Positions 25,834 through 34,632 of a DNA stretch of 64,000 nucleotides are shown piece after piece. Below the pieces are notes generated by a model. That model was given only the letters and a program-made list of their open reading frames with translations. It had not been told where the DNA came from and did not search any database. The stretch comes from Microbacterium murale (GTDB taxonomy: Bacteria > Actinomycetota > Actinomycetes > Actinomycetales > Microbacteriaceae). The stretch covers positions 1,116,001 through 1,180,000 of the forward strand of contig NZ_JAUSXK010000001.1 in NCBI RefSeq assembly GCF_030815955.1, in the 5' to 3' direction. Position numbers and translations under genes: made by a program. Within the stretch, counting starts at the first letter, position 1; each line of letters starts with the position of its first letter.

Positions 25834-26723
25834 GCGCCACCGCACAGATGGTCCTTCCGACCGGCACGCGTCAGCGGCCGCCCGGACGGCGCAAGAAGAA
25901 GGTCTCCGGCCTCGGCATCCTGCGATTCGTCGGGCTCGCCGTCTGGCTGCTGATCACGTTGTTCCCGCTGTACTGGATCGCGCTGACGTCGTTCAAGGCG
26001 CCGGCCACGGTCAACGTGTATCCGATCGAGTACTGGCCGAGCCAGCCGTCGATGCAGAACTACGCGAACCTGTTCGAGACGAGCAGCTTCGGGGTGTTCC
26101 TGGCGAACTCCGCGATCGTGGCATTGGTCGCCGGTGCCACGAGCACGTTCATCGCGTTGCTGAGCGCTTTCGTGATCGCGCGCTTCGAGTTCCGCAGCAA
26201 GGGCGCGGTGCTGATCGCCTTCCTGCTCACGCAGATGATCCCCGCGTTCATCGCGCTCGGACCGCTGTACTCGATGATGGCCGACCTGGGTCTGGTCGAC
26301 AACAAGTTCGGCCTGATCCTGGTGTACATCGCGATCTGCATCCCGTTCTCCACCGTGATGCTGCGCGGCTTCTTCGAGAACGTGCCGGTGGCGCTCGAGG
26401 AGGCGGCGATGATCGACGGATGCTCACGCCTCGGCGCGCTGTTCCGCGTGCTGGTCCCCGTCATGACCCCGGGCATCATCGCGGCGTTCATCTTCAACTT
26501 CGTGAACTGCTGGAACGAGCTGTTCCTGTCGGTCGTGCTCATGCACTCCGAAGAGAACCGCACGGTACCGGCGGCGCTGAACGGCTTCATCTCGACGTTC
26601 AACGTCGACTGGGGCTCGATGTCGGCTGCGGCCGTCGTCACGATCCTCCCGACGATGGTGCTGTTCGCCCTCGCCAGCAAGTGGATCGTCCAGGGCCTTA
26701 CGGCGGGAGCCGTGAAGGAGTAG
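25830..26723 (+). CDS. ABC transporter permease (MalG/UgpE-like)
   Basis: 297 aa, six membrane segments and an EAA loop EEAAMIDGCSRLGALF. LLITLFPLYWIALTSFK at the first segment is diagnostic of the MalG/UgpE branch. A basic, proline-containing N-terminal extension of about 27 residues precedes it. Start codon overlaps the upstream permease stop (ATGA). No ATPase gene follows. Confidence 0.9.
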   Translation: MSATAQMVLPTGTRQRPPGRRKKKVSGLGILRFVGLAVWLLITLFPLYWIALTSFKAPATVNVYPIEYWPSQPSMQNYANLFETSSFGVFLANSAIVALVAGATSTFIALLSAFVIARFEFRSKGAVLIAFLLTQMIPAFIALGPLYSMMADLGLVDNKFGLILVYIAICIPFSTVMLRGFFENVPVALEEAAMIDGCSRLGALFRVLVPVMTPGIIAAFIFNFVNCWNELFLSVVLMHSEENRTVPAALNGFISTFNVDWGSMSAAAVVTILPTMVLFALASKWIVQGLTAGAVKE

Positions 26724-26744
26724 GGCCGCGCCGGCGTCTCAGCA

Positions 26745-28202
26745 TCACAGCAGCTCGCGATACTCCCGCCACGCTTCGCCGAGGCGCCGGATGCCCTCTG
26801 TGAGCACGGCATCCGGCGCGGTGAACGGAAGGCGGATGTGATCGTCCGGCGAGGCACCTGCGGCGAACTCGGCGCTGCCGGCGACGGCGACGCCGTGCAC
26901 GGCCGCGATGCGCGCCAGGGCGTCCGCCGATCCGACGGGCAGCGCCGCCCACAGCGCGAGTCCGCCGCGCGGCTCGCGGAACGTCCAGTCCGGCAGATGC
27001 TCGTCCATGAGTCGAAGCAGCAGACGCAGCCTCTCCTGATGCGTGGCCGAGATCTCACGCCGCAGTTCAGCCGCATGCTCGAGCAGATCGCTCGCGAGCA
27101 GCTGGGCGGGCACGCTCGTGGACTGGTCGGCCAACTGGCGTGCACCGCGCAAGCGGCGCACCAGCACCGGATCCGCGCGCAGCCATCCGACCCGAAGCCC
27201 TGCCCACGCCCACTTGGAGAGGGATTCGACGACGATCACCGGAGCATCCGGCCGCTCGGCGGCGAGCGTCGGCGGCACGACGCCGTCGAACGATATCCCA
27301 GCCACGACCCGGTCCTCGATGATCGGCACACCGTACTGTGCCGCGAGATCGGCGACGCGCGTGCGCGAGGCGGCGGACAGTCGAGTGCCGGTCGGGTTCT
27401 GATGGTGCGGATTCAGGGCGACCAGCGCCGGACGCATCCGCGCCATCGCCACCTCCAGCGCGGCGACGTCGAGACCGTCCTCTCCCATGGCGATGCCGTG
27501 CACGCTGCCCCCGCGCAGTCCGACGGTGTCCGTCACTCCCGGCCAGGTCACCTCCTCGGCGAGCACGACGTCGCCAGGACCGACCATCGCGTTCACGACC
27601 AGGCTGATGGCCTGCTGGGCGCCATGGGTCACGAGGATCTGCTCAGGCGTGGTCGGAGTGCCCTCGGCTGTCAGCAGGTCCGCGATCTGCGCACGGAGCA
27701 TCGGGAAACCGGCCGGATCCGTCTCCGGAATCAGCGCGAGATCCAGGCGCGGCTCGTGCGCGCGGATGATCGCGACCGCCGCGTCGGGGATCTGGGGCAC
27801 CGTGCGCAGCAGATCGATCGCGTCGGGCAGCGCTGAGAAGAGCGCCTCGCCGCGTCCACCGCGTCCGTTGTCGCGCGCGTGCGCGGCGGACGACCCCGCG
27901 ATGCGTGTACCGCTGCCCTGGCGCCGCTCCACCGCTCCCTGCTCGGCGAGTGCCGCGTAGGCCGACACGACGGTCCCGCGCGACACCGAGATCGCCGCCG
28001 CGAGCGCACGCTCGGCGGGCAGGCGATCCCCTGGGCGCAGTTCTCCGGTCTCGGCGAGGGATCGGATGCGGTGTGCGAGCTGTGCCGACAGCGTGCCGTC
28101 GCCATGCGACCAGCGTCCGAGCCTGGCGGCCAGGGCTGCGGAATCGACTATGGCCGTCCGATGGTCCACCAGCCGTTGATTGGCCCTGCCATCTGCGCTC
28201 AT
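26745..28202 (-). CDS. MocR-type regulator (GntR winged helix fused to aminotransferase domain)
   Basis: 485 aa. GntR-type HTH at about 45-105 (LRPGDRLPAERALAAAISVSRGT), a linker, then a class I aminotransferase-like domain with NPHHQNPTGT and the PLP-lysine motif SLSKWAWAGLRVGW. MocR proteins bind pyridoxal phosphate and usually control B6, GABA or taurine genes. Ends convergently 21 bases from the permease gene. Repeated GGYCCAAT boxes lie just upstream of its start. Confidence 0.9.
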   Translation of the reverse strand: MSADGRANQRLVDHRTAIVDSAALAARLGRWSHGDGTLSAQLAHRIRSLAETGELRPGDRLPAERALAAAISVSRGTVVSAYAALAEQGAVERRQGSGTRIAGSSAAHARDNGRGGRGEALFSALPDAIDLLRTVPQIPDAAVAIIRAHEPRLDLALIPETDPAGFPMLRAQIADLLTAEGTPTTPEQILVTHGAQQAISLVVNAMVGPGDVVLAEEVTWPGVTDTVGLRGGSVHGIAMGEDGLDVAALEVAMARMRPALVALNPHHQNPTGTRLSAASRTRVADLAAQYGVPIIEDRVVAGISFDGVVPPTLAAERPDAPVIVVESLSKWAWAGLRVGWLRADPVLVRRLRGARQLADQSTSVPAQLLASDLLEHAAELRREISATHQERLRLLLRLMDEHLPDWTFREPRGGLALWAALPVGSADALARIAAVHGVAVAGSAEFAAGASPDDHIRLPFTAPDAVLTEGIRRLGEAWREYRELL

Positions 28203-28214
28203 GAGAGTTCATTC

Positions 28215-28280
28215 TGGTCCAATGAACCACTCGATCACGACAGATTCACCATTCACTGGGCCAATTTCGAGTGATTGGAC
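28215..28280. promoter_or_regulatory. Candidate MocR operator boxes
   Basis: GGTCCAAT (28215-28222), GGGCCAAT (28259-28266) and the inverse ATTGGAC (28274-28280) lie between the MocR start and the divergent small gene. Paired direct boxes plus an inverse copy are the usual MocR-family layout. The first box overlaps the small gene's start codon, so that gene would be regulated at translation initiation or its start is misplaced. Confidence 0.45.
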
Positions 28281-28572
28281 TATTGAGGAGCTGCTGGACT
28301 GGTTCGCGGAGGACGACGATCGCCTCGGCGACGTCGACCTGCGGGAACCGCTGCTCCTGCTGGAGGAGGCACTCACTGGCCACCACTGGGCCGTCGGGCG
28401 CGGGGCGGCGATCACCGGCATCCGCGAGTCGCGCTCGCCCGCGATCGTCAGCCTGGTGCGATCGATCGCTCTGCATTCTCGCGCTCACCCGGCGCTGCGC
28501 GCGCGCACACTCGGCGAGGTCGCCTCCGGCGCCACGGCATCCCGGTCGCACGCACAGGCCATCGGGCGCTGA
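28222..28572 (+). CDS. Small hypothetical protein divergent from the MocR gene
   Basis: About 116 aa, mostly helical (WTIEELLDWFAEDDDRLG; LREPLLLLEEALTGHHWAVGRGAAITGI), without signal peptide or membrane segment. No family recognised. The ATG at 28222 is the first with no overlap into the MocR coding region, but it sits in the operator boxes and has no good ribosome-binding site, so a shorter product is possible. It could be a MocR target or an independent gene. Confidence 0.5.
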   Translation: MNHSITTDSPFTGPISSDWTIEELLDWFAEDDDRLGDVDLREPLLLLEEALTGHHWAVGRGAAITGIRESRSPAIVSLVRSIALHSRAHPALRARTLGEVASGATASRSHAQAIGR

Positions 28573-28585
28573 AGACGATCGTCGG

Positions 28586-29203
28586 TCAAGCCAGGACGCC
28601 GGCGCCCGTGCGACCGACCGTGCGCACTGCGATCCTCTCACTGAGCTCGCGCACTTCGGCGGCGAGGAGGTCACGGTGCTTCGTGTCGGACTCGTAGATG
28701 TAGGTCGTCGACCCGTGCGTCGCGCCGGAGTACGTCACGATTCCTCGTTCGATCTGGGTACTGACGGCCTGGGGAATGCTGTGCCGCTCAAAGCTCTCCG
28801 CATCGTCGCCGGCGACGATGACCAGATGGATCGTCAGGCGATCCAGCATCCCGAACTGCGCGGCCCCCGGCGCTGCGTCGTACGCCCACCCACCGACGAA
28901 GACGCGGTCGATCCACCCTTTGAGCAGCGCAGGCATCGACCACCAGTACATCGGGAACACCAGGATCAAGTGGTCTGCACGGTCGACCCGCTCCTGCTCG
29001 GCGACGATCTCATCCGGCACCCCGCCCTTGCCGCGGTACAGGTCCAGGTCCGCGGCCGTGAATCGCGGGTCGAAGTTCTCGGCCGCGAGGTCGGCGAATT
29101 CGACTTCGCCGCCCGCAGCCTGGATCGCATCGAATGCGGCACGGGCGGCGTTATGGGTCAGCGAGGTGCGATCGGCATGCGAGACGACGACGAGACTGCT
29201 CAT
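28586..29203 (-). CDS. NAD(P)H dehydrogenase (quinone) / flavodoxin-like reductase
   Basis: 205 aa flavodoxin_2 protein. VVVSHADRTSLTHNAAR binds the FMN/FAD phosphate, and PMYWWSMPALLKGWIDRVF is the MdaB/NQO signature. It would reduce quinones, azo dyes or other electrophiles with NAD(P)H. It is divergent from a TetR gene with a strong palindrome between them, the usual layout of an inducible quinone/electrophile defence module. Confidence 0.88.
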   Translation of the reverse strand: MSSLVVVSHADRTSLTHNAARAAFDAIQAAGGEVEFADLAAENFDPRFTAADLDLYRGKGGVPDEIVAEQERVDRADHLILVFPMYWWSMPALLKGWIDRVFVGGWAYDAAPGAAQFGMLDRLTIHLVIVAGDDAESFERHSIPQAVSTQIERGIVTYSGATHGSTTYIYESDTKHRDLLAAEVRELSERIAVRTVGRTGAGVLA

Positions 29204-29224
29204 GGACTTCCTCCGGTAAGGTTG

Positions 29225-29259
29225 TTATGTACGAAGCGTAGGTTACCAATAGTACATAA
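29225..29259. promoter_or_regulatory. Candidate TetR operator
   Basis: TTATGTAC (29225-29232) and GTACATAA (29252-29259) form a perfect 8-bp inverted repeat with 19 bases between, centred in the 72-base region between the divergent reductase and TetR genes. The span could cover both promoters. Confidence 0.55.
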
Positions 29260-29275
29260 GCGGAGGAGGCGTCGG

Positions 29276-29851
29276 GTGACTCGACGGAGATTGTCTCGCG
29301 CCGACAGGCACAGCCAATTGATCGAAGTCTCGTGGGCGCTGGTCCGATCCGAGGGGGCGGATGCGCTGACCCTCGGCCGACTCGCTGAGCGCGCCGGCGT
29401 CGCGAAACCCGTGGTCTACAGTCACTTCGCCTCCCGCGCCGCTCTGCTGGCCGCCCTCTTCACGGAGTTCGACGATCGCCAGACGGCGATGCTCGAGGAG
29501 TACCTGAACGCCGCCGACACGACTCTGCACGGCCGCGCGAGCGCCATCGCGGACTCTTACGTCGAGTGCGCGCTCGCTCAGGGGCGGGAGCTGACCGGCG
29601 TGCTCGCCGCGTTGGAGGGCTCGCCGGAGCTCGAGCAGGTCAAGCGCGAATCCGAGCGCGCATACGCGGAGCGATGCCGCGAGATCCTCGCACCGTACAG
29701 CGGTGCAGGCGGGATGAGACCCGCCTCGCTGACCGCCGTCTTCGGTGCAGCGGACGCCCTCTCCCAGGCGGCGGTGGCCGCGGCCCTGCCCGCCGCCCAG
29801 GCGAAGGAAGAACTCGCCGCACTGATCGTCACCGTTGCGGGCAGGGACTGA
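29276..29851 (+). CDS. TetR-family transcriptional regulator
   Basis: 191 aa. An N-terminal TetR HTH (LTLGRLAERAGVAKPVVYSHFASRAALLAALF) is followed by an all-helical ligand domain. A GTG start is selected because GGAGGAGG lies just before it (29262-29269). The open frame extends far upstream but through non-coding promoter DNA. Probable local repressor of the divergent flavodoxin-like reductase. Confidence 0.88.
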   Translation: MTRRRLSRADRHSQLIEVSWALVRSEGADALTLGRLAERAGVAKPVVYSHFASRAALLAALFTEFDDRQTAMLEEYLNAADTTLHGRASAIADSYVECALAQGRELTGVLAALEGSPELEQVKRESERAYAERCREILAPYSGAGGMRPASLTAVFGAADALSQAAVAAALPAAQAKEELAALIVTVAGRD

Positions 29852-29868
29852 CTCCTTCGGCCTGATGC

Positions 29869-31422
29869 TCAGGTCGCCTGCGGAGTCGGATGCGGGGTCG
29901 ACTGCTCCGTCACGATCTGCGCGCGGTCTCGGAATCCGTCGGCGGTGACCTTGTCGAGCGCCACCTGCTTCCGAATCGCGACCGTCCGCTCGTACAGCGT
30001 CGGCTCGCCGAAGCTGGTGAGAACCTTCACGAGCACCGGCAGCAGTTCGATCATGAAGAACAGCGCGGCGATGAGCCAGTGCGCCCACAGGATCGCGGGC
30101 TCCTTCTCGGAAAGACGATTCAGACCGCTGATCTGGCTCAGCAGCCCTGTGGCTCCGGCATTGCCGCCTGCCACGGCATCCGCCCGCGCGTTGTACGCGG
30201 CGAGCGCCTGGTCGTAGCTGTCCCTCGCGGCGGGAAGCTGCGAGTTCGCCTGCTCGCGGTTCTGCGACTCGGACGCCGAGGTGTTCTCCTTCGCGGCGGT
30301 ACCGGCGGACTCCAGCGCATCGTTCGCGTCGCGCTGCTGTGCGGCGAGCGCGTCATACGTCTGCTGCGCTTGCGCGAGCTGCGCCTCTGCGGCATCAGAG
30401 CTCGCACCCTCGCCGTTCACGCCGGTGCAGCCCGGCACGGTACCCGCGCCCTCACCGGTGAGCTCGCACTGGTACAGCGCACGCGCCTGATCGATCACGG
30501 CCTGCTGCTCGGTCATCTTGGCGTTGAGATCGTCGACGGTCGCCTGGGCGGCGGATTCACTGGCGGATGAGGAGTCGGTGCCGGCGACGATCCCTGTCGC
30601 GGCCTGATTCTCCAGCGTCGCGACGCGGTCGGATGCGGCATCCAGTGCCAACTTCTCCGGGCCCGACTCGAGGGCCTCCTGGTCGGACTGCGCCTGGACG
30701 ATGTTCGTCGCGGCGACCTCGCGGGAGATGTCGTTGTGGAAGATCTGCAGCACGAGCGGCTCTGCGACGACGAAGCCGATGATCACGGCCATGATCACGC
30801 GCGGGATGGCGAGCCCGATGAGCTTCCAGATGTTCCGCGTCGACGTCATGGTCGAAGTGAGGAAGCGGTCGAGATTGAAGATGATCAGGGCCCATACGAG
30901 CGCTAGAGGAATCGCCAACCAGATGATCGCCTGCACACCGGTCGTGAGAGCGAAGAGCATCGAGATCGCCGAGACGAGAGCGGTGCCGGCGAGCACGAAG
31001 AACATCTGCACGAAGCGCGAGGTCTCGCCCTGGACCCGGTCGAGGATCTCTCCGTCTGCACCGCCCAGGATCGCGAGCGTGCGCAAGCGCGAACCCGGTG
31101 TGCGAGGACGACGCGGCCGGCGGACGCGCTGCTTGCGGGCGGGCTTCACCCGCGTTGCAGCAGTGGGTGCGGCATCGGGCTCCACCGGAGTCGGGCGCTG
31201 AGGCGTCGCCCCGATGAATGGCTCGTCATCGACGGGCGTGGAGTCGGCTGCGGGTGCTTCGTCAACGGGCGTGGATTCGTCGGCAGCGGGCGTCGAGTCG
31301 GAACCCGTGGGTTCGAACTCGCGCAGGAAGTCGAGATCATCGGTGTCGACGTTCGAGTCGTCGTCGAGGATGATCTGACCCTGCGAGTCGAGTCGACCCG
31401 GTCGATGGGCGGAGTAGGGCAT
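29869..31422 (-). CDS. DUF4407 membrane protein with long acidic N-terminal region
   Basis: 517 aa. Residues 1-110 are acidic, Pro/Thr-rich and probably disordered, ending in a basic [15 protein letters not shown] stretch. Three membrane segments lie between about 135 and 230, a long Ala/Gln/Ser-rich coiled-coil-like region (about 235-430, with a CELT...PGC cysteine pair) would be outside the membrane, and a fourth segment follows at about 445-465. The order fits DUF4407, whose function is unknown. It is flanked by two unrelated TetR modules. Confidence 0.8.
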   Translation of the reverse strand: MPYSAHRPGRLDSQGQIILDDDSNVDTDDLDFLREFEPTGSDSTPAADESTPVDEAPAADSTPVDDEPFIGATPQRPTPVEPDAAPTAATRVKPARKQRVRRPRRPRTPGSRLRTLAILGGADGEILDRVQGETSRFVQMFFVLAGTALVSAISMLFALTTGVQAIIWLAIPLALVWALIIFNLDRFLTSTMTSTRNIWKLIGLAIPRVIMAVIIGFVVAEPLVLQIFHNDISREVAATNIVQAQSDQEALESGPEKLALDAASDRVATLENQAATGIVAGTDSSSASESAAQATVDDLNAKMTEQQAVIDQARALYQCELTGEGAGTVPGCTGVNGEGASSDAAEAQLAQAQQTYDALAAQQRDANDALESAGTAAKENTSASESQNREQANSQLPAARDSYDQALAAYNARADAVAGGNAGATGLLSQISGLNRLSEKEPAILWAHWLIAALFFMIELLPVLVKVLTSFGEPTLYERTVAIRKQVALDKVTADGFRDRAQIVTEQSTPHPTPQAT

Positions 31423-31504
31423 CAGGACAACTTACGAAAGGTCGCCTGTGGACTCAGTGCAAAACTCCTGGATGACGTTCACAGGTTCGGGCGCAGCGAA
31501 GCGA

Positions 31505-32065
31505 TCAGACGAGCCGATCGACAGCCGCATCGAGCGCGGCCAGCGCAGCGTCGAGCGTCAGGTGCCCGGCGGCCGCAAGCGTGCCGAGCCCGTGCGCGAG
31601 ACCCCATAACGCGGCGACATCCTCGGGCGCATCGAGCCCGTTCGCCACCGCGGCGGCCGCCAGGACAGCCTCCAGTTCCTCGATGAGAGGCGCCATGATC
31701 TCCGTCGGCGCGCCCGGTACGCAGACCGTCGGATCGTAGATCACGTCGAAGGAATTCGGATGCTCGGCCGCGAAGCGGATGTATGCACCCCCCGCCCCGA
31801 CGAGCTCTCCACGGGGATCGCTCGCCACCGCTCCCCGACGAACAGTGTCGACGAGTTCGGCCATGCTGCGCTCGGCAAGCGTCTTCAGCAGACCTCGTCG
31901 GTCGGTGAAGTGGTGATACGGCGCGTTGTGGCTCACGTCGGCTGCGCGCGCCACTTCCCGAAGGCTGATCTCGGCGGCCGGCGTCCGTTCCAGCAGCTGC
32001 ATGGCTGCAACCTCGAGTGCCCGCGCCAGGTCACCGTGGTGATAGCCGGTCTTCGAACTTGACAT
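31505..32065 (-). CDS. TetR-family transcriptional regulator (WHG/TetR_C_33-like)
   Basis: 186 aa with the HTH ISLREVARAADVSHNAPYHHFTDRRGLLKTLAERS and a C-terminal helical domain of the WHG type (YIRFAAEHPNSFDVIYDP). The ATG at 32065 is preferred because GGAAAG lies ten bases upstream; an in-frame ATG at 32074 is too close. Divergent from a flavodoxin-like reductase with an almost perfect 17-base inverted repeat between, so it probably represses that gene and itself. Confidence 0.88.
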   Translation of the reverse strand: MSSSKTGYHHGDLARALEVAAMQLLERTPAAEISLREVARAADVSHNAPYHHFTDRRGLLKTLAERSMAELVDTVRRGAVASDPRGELVGAGGAYIRFAAEHPNSFDVIYDPTVCVPGAPTEIMAPLIEELEAVLAAAAVANGLDAPEDVAALWGLAHGLGTLAAAGHLTLDAALAALDAAVDRLV

Positions 32066-32079
32066 GAGCAACATTCTTT

Positions 32080-32122
32080 CCTATCTTGACAGTGTCCACC
32101 AATTAGACAGTGTCAAGATAGG
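32080..32122. promoter_or_regulatory. Candidate TetR operator overlapping both promoters
   Basis: 17-base arms at 32080-32096 and 32106-32122 pair with a single mismatch around nine bases. Each arm contains TTGACA, a -35-like hexamer, in opposite directions, so binding would cover both divergent promoters. Confidence 0.6.
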
Positions 32123-32130
32123 AATCATCC

Positions 32131-32766
32131 ATGTCGTCCGCTCTCGTCATCGACGGCCACCCAGACGCGGAATCCCTCACCTCATCCCTGGCGCAGCGCT
32201 ACGTCGCCGGATATGGGAATGCTCGGCTGCTCGCGCTTCGCGACCTCGAGTTCGATCCGCACATGCGGTTCGGCTATCGACAGCGCATGCCTCTGGAACC
32301 TGACCTCGCAGACGCGAAGCGGGCCATGCGGGAGGCGAAGACGATCATCATCACGACTCCGCTGTGGTGGGGATCAGTTCCGGCTCTGCTCAAGGGCTTC
32401 TTCGACCGCGCCCTGCTGCCTCAGCAGGAGTACCGCTACAACTCGCACGGGCTCCCGGAGGGACTGCTCAAGGGGCGGCGCGGACGGATGTTCCTCCTCG
32501 CCGACACTCCGTGGTACGCCGCTCCCGTCCTCGGGCTCCCCGCCGCCACGCACGTCGCGAAGAACACCATGAAGCTCTGCGGCGTCCGACCTTTCCAGGT
32601 GCATCGCCTGCTCGGCGTCCAAGGCGCCGACGATGCCAAGATCGCGAGATGGCTCGAAGGCGTGGAGCGCACCGGGGCGTCAGATGCTCGGAGAGACGCC
32701 GATCGGCCGAACCCTCAGGCCATCGCCGCGGACGCGGCCTCGTCCTCGGTGGTCGCGACGAGCTGA
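32131..32766 (+). CDS. NAD(P)H dehydrogenase (quinone) family protein
   Basis: 211 aa flavodoxin_2-type reductase: [20 protein letters not shown] at the flavin-phosphate loop and [23 protein letters not shown] as the family signature. The last 25 residues are Ala/Asp-rich and run 52 bases into the convergent rlmN gene, so the two transcripts overlap antisense. Probably induced by an electrophile sensed by the divergent TetR regulator. Confidence 0.87.
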   Translation: MSSALVIDGHPDAESLTSSLAQRYVAGYGNARLLALRDLEFDPHMRFGYRQRMPLEPDLADAKRAMREAKTIIITTPLWWGSVPALLKGFFDRALLPQQEYRYNSHGLPEGLLKGRRGRMFLLADTPWYAAPVLGLPAATHVAKNTMKLCGVRPFQVHRLLGVQGADDAKIARWLEGVERTGASDARRDADRPNPQAIAADAASSSVVATS

Positions 32767-33977
32767 CCGCATGCACCGTCGATCTCCTTGCCGCGGGTGT
32801 CGCGGAGGGTCGTCGGCACGCCGGCATCGTTGAGGCGGCGCACGAACTCGTTCGTGACCTCGCGGGTGGATGCCGTCCACACCGACTCCGGGGTCGGGTT
32901 CAACGGGATGGGGTTCACATGCACCCAGCCGCGCCCGCGGGCGTTGAGCTTCTCCGCCAGGAGGTCGGCGCGCCACCCGTGGTCATTCATGTCCTTGATG
33001 AGTGCGTACTCGATCGAGACGCGGCGGCCGGTCTTCTCGTAGTACCCGTACGCGGCATCCAGCGCCTCATCGACCTTCCACTTCGAGTTCACCGGGATGA
33101 GCTCGTCGCGCAGGTGATCGTCAGGGGCGTGCAGCGACAGCGCGAACGTGACGGGGATGCCCTCGTCGGCGAGCTTGCGGATGGCCGGGACGAGGCCGAC
33201 CGTCGACACCGTGATGCCACGAGCGCTCATGCCGAGGCCGTGCGGCTGCTCTGCGACCATCGTGCGCACGGCATCCATCACGCGCTTGTAGTTGGCGAGC
33301 GGCTCGCCCATTCCCATGAAGACGATGTTGGAGACGCGCTCCATACTGTGGTCGTCGGCCTTCTTGCCGCCGAGACCACCCTCGGCGATCAGCCGGTTCG
33401 CGCGGACGATCTGCTCGATGATCTCGGCAGACGACATGTTGCGGGTGAGCCCGGCCTGGCCGGTGGCGCAGAACGGACAGTTCATGCCGCAGCCGGCCTG
33501 GCTCGACACGCACAGCGTGATCCGGCCGGGGTAGCGCATGAGCACCGACTCGACGAGAGCACCGTCGTGCAGTCGCCAGAGGAACTTGATCGTGTCGCCC
33601 TTGTCGGTCTCGAGACGGCGCACCTCGGTGAGCAGCGGCGGCAGCATCCCGGCGACGAGCTCCTCGCGCTGGGCTGCGGGGAGGTCGGTCATCTCGGCGG
33701 GGTCGGACGTGTAGTGCGTGAAGTAGTGCGTCGACAGCTGCTTCGCGCGGAACCCCGGGAGGCCGAGCTCCTTGACCTTCTCGATGCGCTCTTCGACCGT
33801 GAGGTCGGCGAGGTGCACCGGGGGCTTGCCGCGCTTGGGGCTCGCGAACTGCAGCAGCGGACGTCCGCTCTCGTCTTTCTTCTGGGTCCAGCCTTCGGTA
33901 CGGGGGCGCACCTGCGTGGCGGCATCCGTTTTCGGGCGTGCGGGACCCGTCGAGCGGATGCGGGAGGACTCAGTCAT
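32715..33977 (-). CDS. rlmN: 23S rRNA (adenine-C2)-methyltransferase RlmN
   Basis: 420 aa radical-SAM enzyme that methylates A2503 of 23S rRNA (and A37 of some tRNAs). The iron-sulfur cluster motif CGMNCPFC gives Cys163, Cys167 and Cys170. The catalytic cysteine pair is represented by the C-terminal GACGQL cysteine and the methyl-accepting chemistry domain. [10 protein letters not shown] and [10 protein letters not shown] are RlmN signatures. A basic, low-complexity N-terminus of about 45 residues is longer than in Escherichia coli. Confidence 0.95.
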   Translation of the reverse strand: MTESSRIRSTGPARPKTDAATQVRPRTEGWTQKKDESGRPLLQFASPKRGKPPVHLADLTVEERIEKVKELGLPGFRAKQLSTHYFTHYTSDPAEMTDLPAAQREELVAGMLPPLLTEVRRLETDKGDTIKFLWRLHDGALVESVLMRYPGRITLCVSSQAGCGMNCPFCATGQAGLTRNMSSAEIIEQIVRANRLIAEGGLGGKKADDHSMERVSNIVFMGMGEPLANYKRVMDAVRTMVAEQPHGLGMSARGITVSTVGLVPAIRKLADEGIPVTFALSLHAPDDHLRDELIPVNSKWKVDEALDAAYGYYEKTGRRVSIEYALIKDMNDHGWRADLLAEKLNARGRGWVHVNPIPLNPTPESVWTASTREVTNEFVRRLNDAGVPTTLRDTRGKEIDGACGQLVATTEDEAASAAMA

Positions 33978-34047
33978 GCTTCCAAGGGTACGCGGTGGCG
34001 GGTGGGAAGCGGCTGGGGTCGAATGCGCCGCCTCCTAGAATGGCGCG

Positions 34048-34569
34048 ATGGAGATCCTGATCGTCATCGGCTTCATCGTCGTGATCGTCGTCGTGGTTCT
34101 GTGGGTTCGTCACGCGTTGCGCTCGATGCGCCCTGAAGCGCCTTCGATCCATCCCGCCGGGCAGGGCCCGCTTCAGCCCGCGGCCCAGCCGACCGCGGTG
34201 ACAGCTGAGGCCGCGCACGAGATCGAACGGCTTCTCTCGCAGGGTCAGAAGATCACGGCGATCAAGCTGATGCGTGAGCAGACCGGCCTCGGGCTCGCGG
34301 AGGCGAAGAACCTCATCGACACCTGGCCGAACGGAGTCAGCGTCGCCCAGCGTCGATTCGCCCCGTACCTCGCCTCACCGACGGCTGCCGTGCCGCCGCC
34401 CGCCCCCCGCGGCGTGCTGCCCCCCGACATCATCGCGCAGATCGACCATCTCGTCGCCGCAGATCAGAAGATCCACGCGATCAAGCTCTTTCGGGCGGCG
34501 ACCGGAGTCGGTCTCAAGGAGGCCAAAGACCGCATAGACGCCTGGGTTCCGCGAGGCAACGCGAACTGA
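34048..34569 (+). CDS. Membrane-anchored protein with two ribosomal L7/L12-C-like domains
   Basis: 173 aa. One N-terminal membrane segment (ILIVIGFIVVIVVVVLWV), a Pro/Gln/Ala linker, then two copies of an L7/L12 C-terminal-like helical fold: about 53-90 (IERLLSQGQKITAIKLMREQTGLGLAEAKNLID) and about 127-168 (IDHLVAADQKIHAIKLFRAATGVGLKEAKDRID). In L12 this domain contacts translation factors; here the membrane anchor makes the role unknown. TAGAAT at 34036-34041 lies six bases before the ATG, suggesting a leaderless transcript. Confidence 0.8.
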   Translation: MEILIVIGFIVVIVVVVLWVRHALRSMRPEAPSIHPAGQGPLQPAAQPTAVTAEAAHEIERLLSQGQKITAIKLMREQTGLGLAEAKNLIDTWPNGVSVAQRRFAPYLASPTAAVPPPAPRGVLPPDIIAQIDHLVAADQKIHAIKLFRAATGVGLKEAKDRIDAWVPRGNAN

Positions 34570-34632
34570 ACCTGTCACTACAGCATTCGGGGATGCACGA
34601 GAATGGAATCACCACCGATCGAGGAGCTTTCC

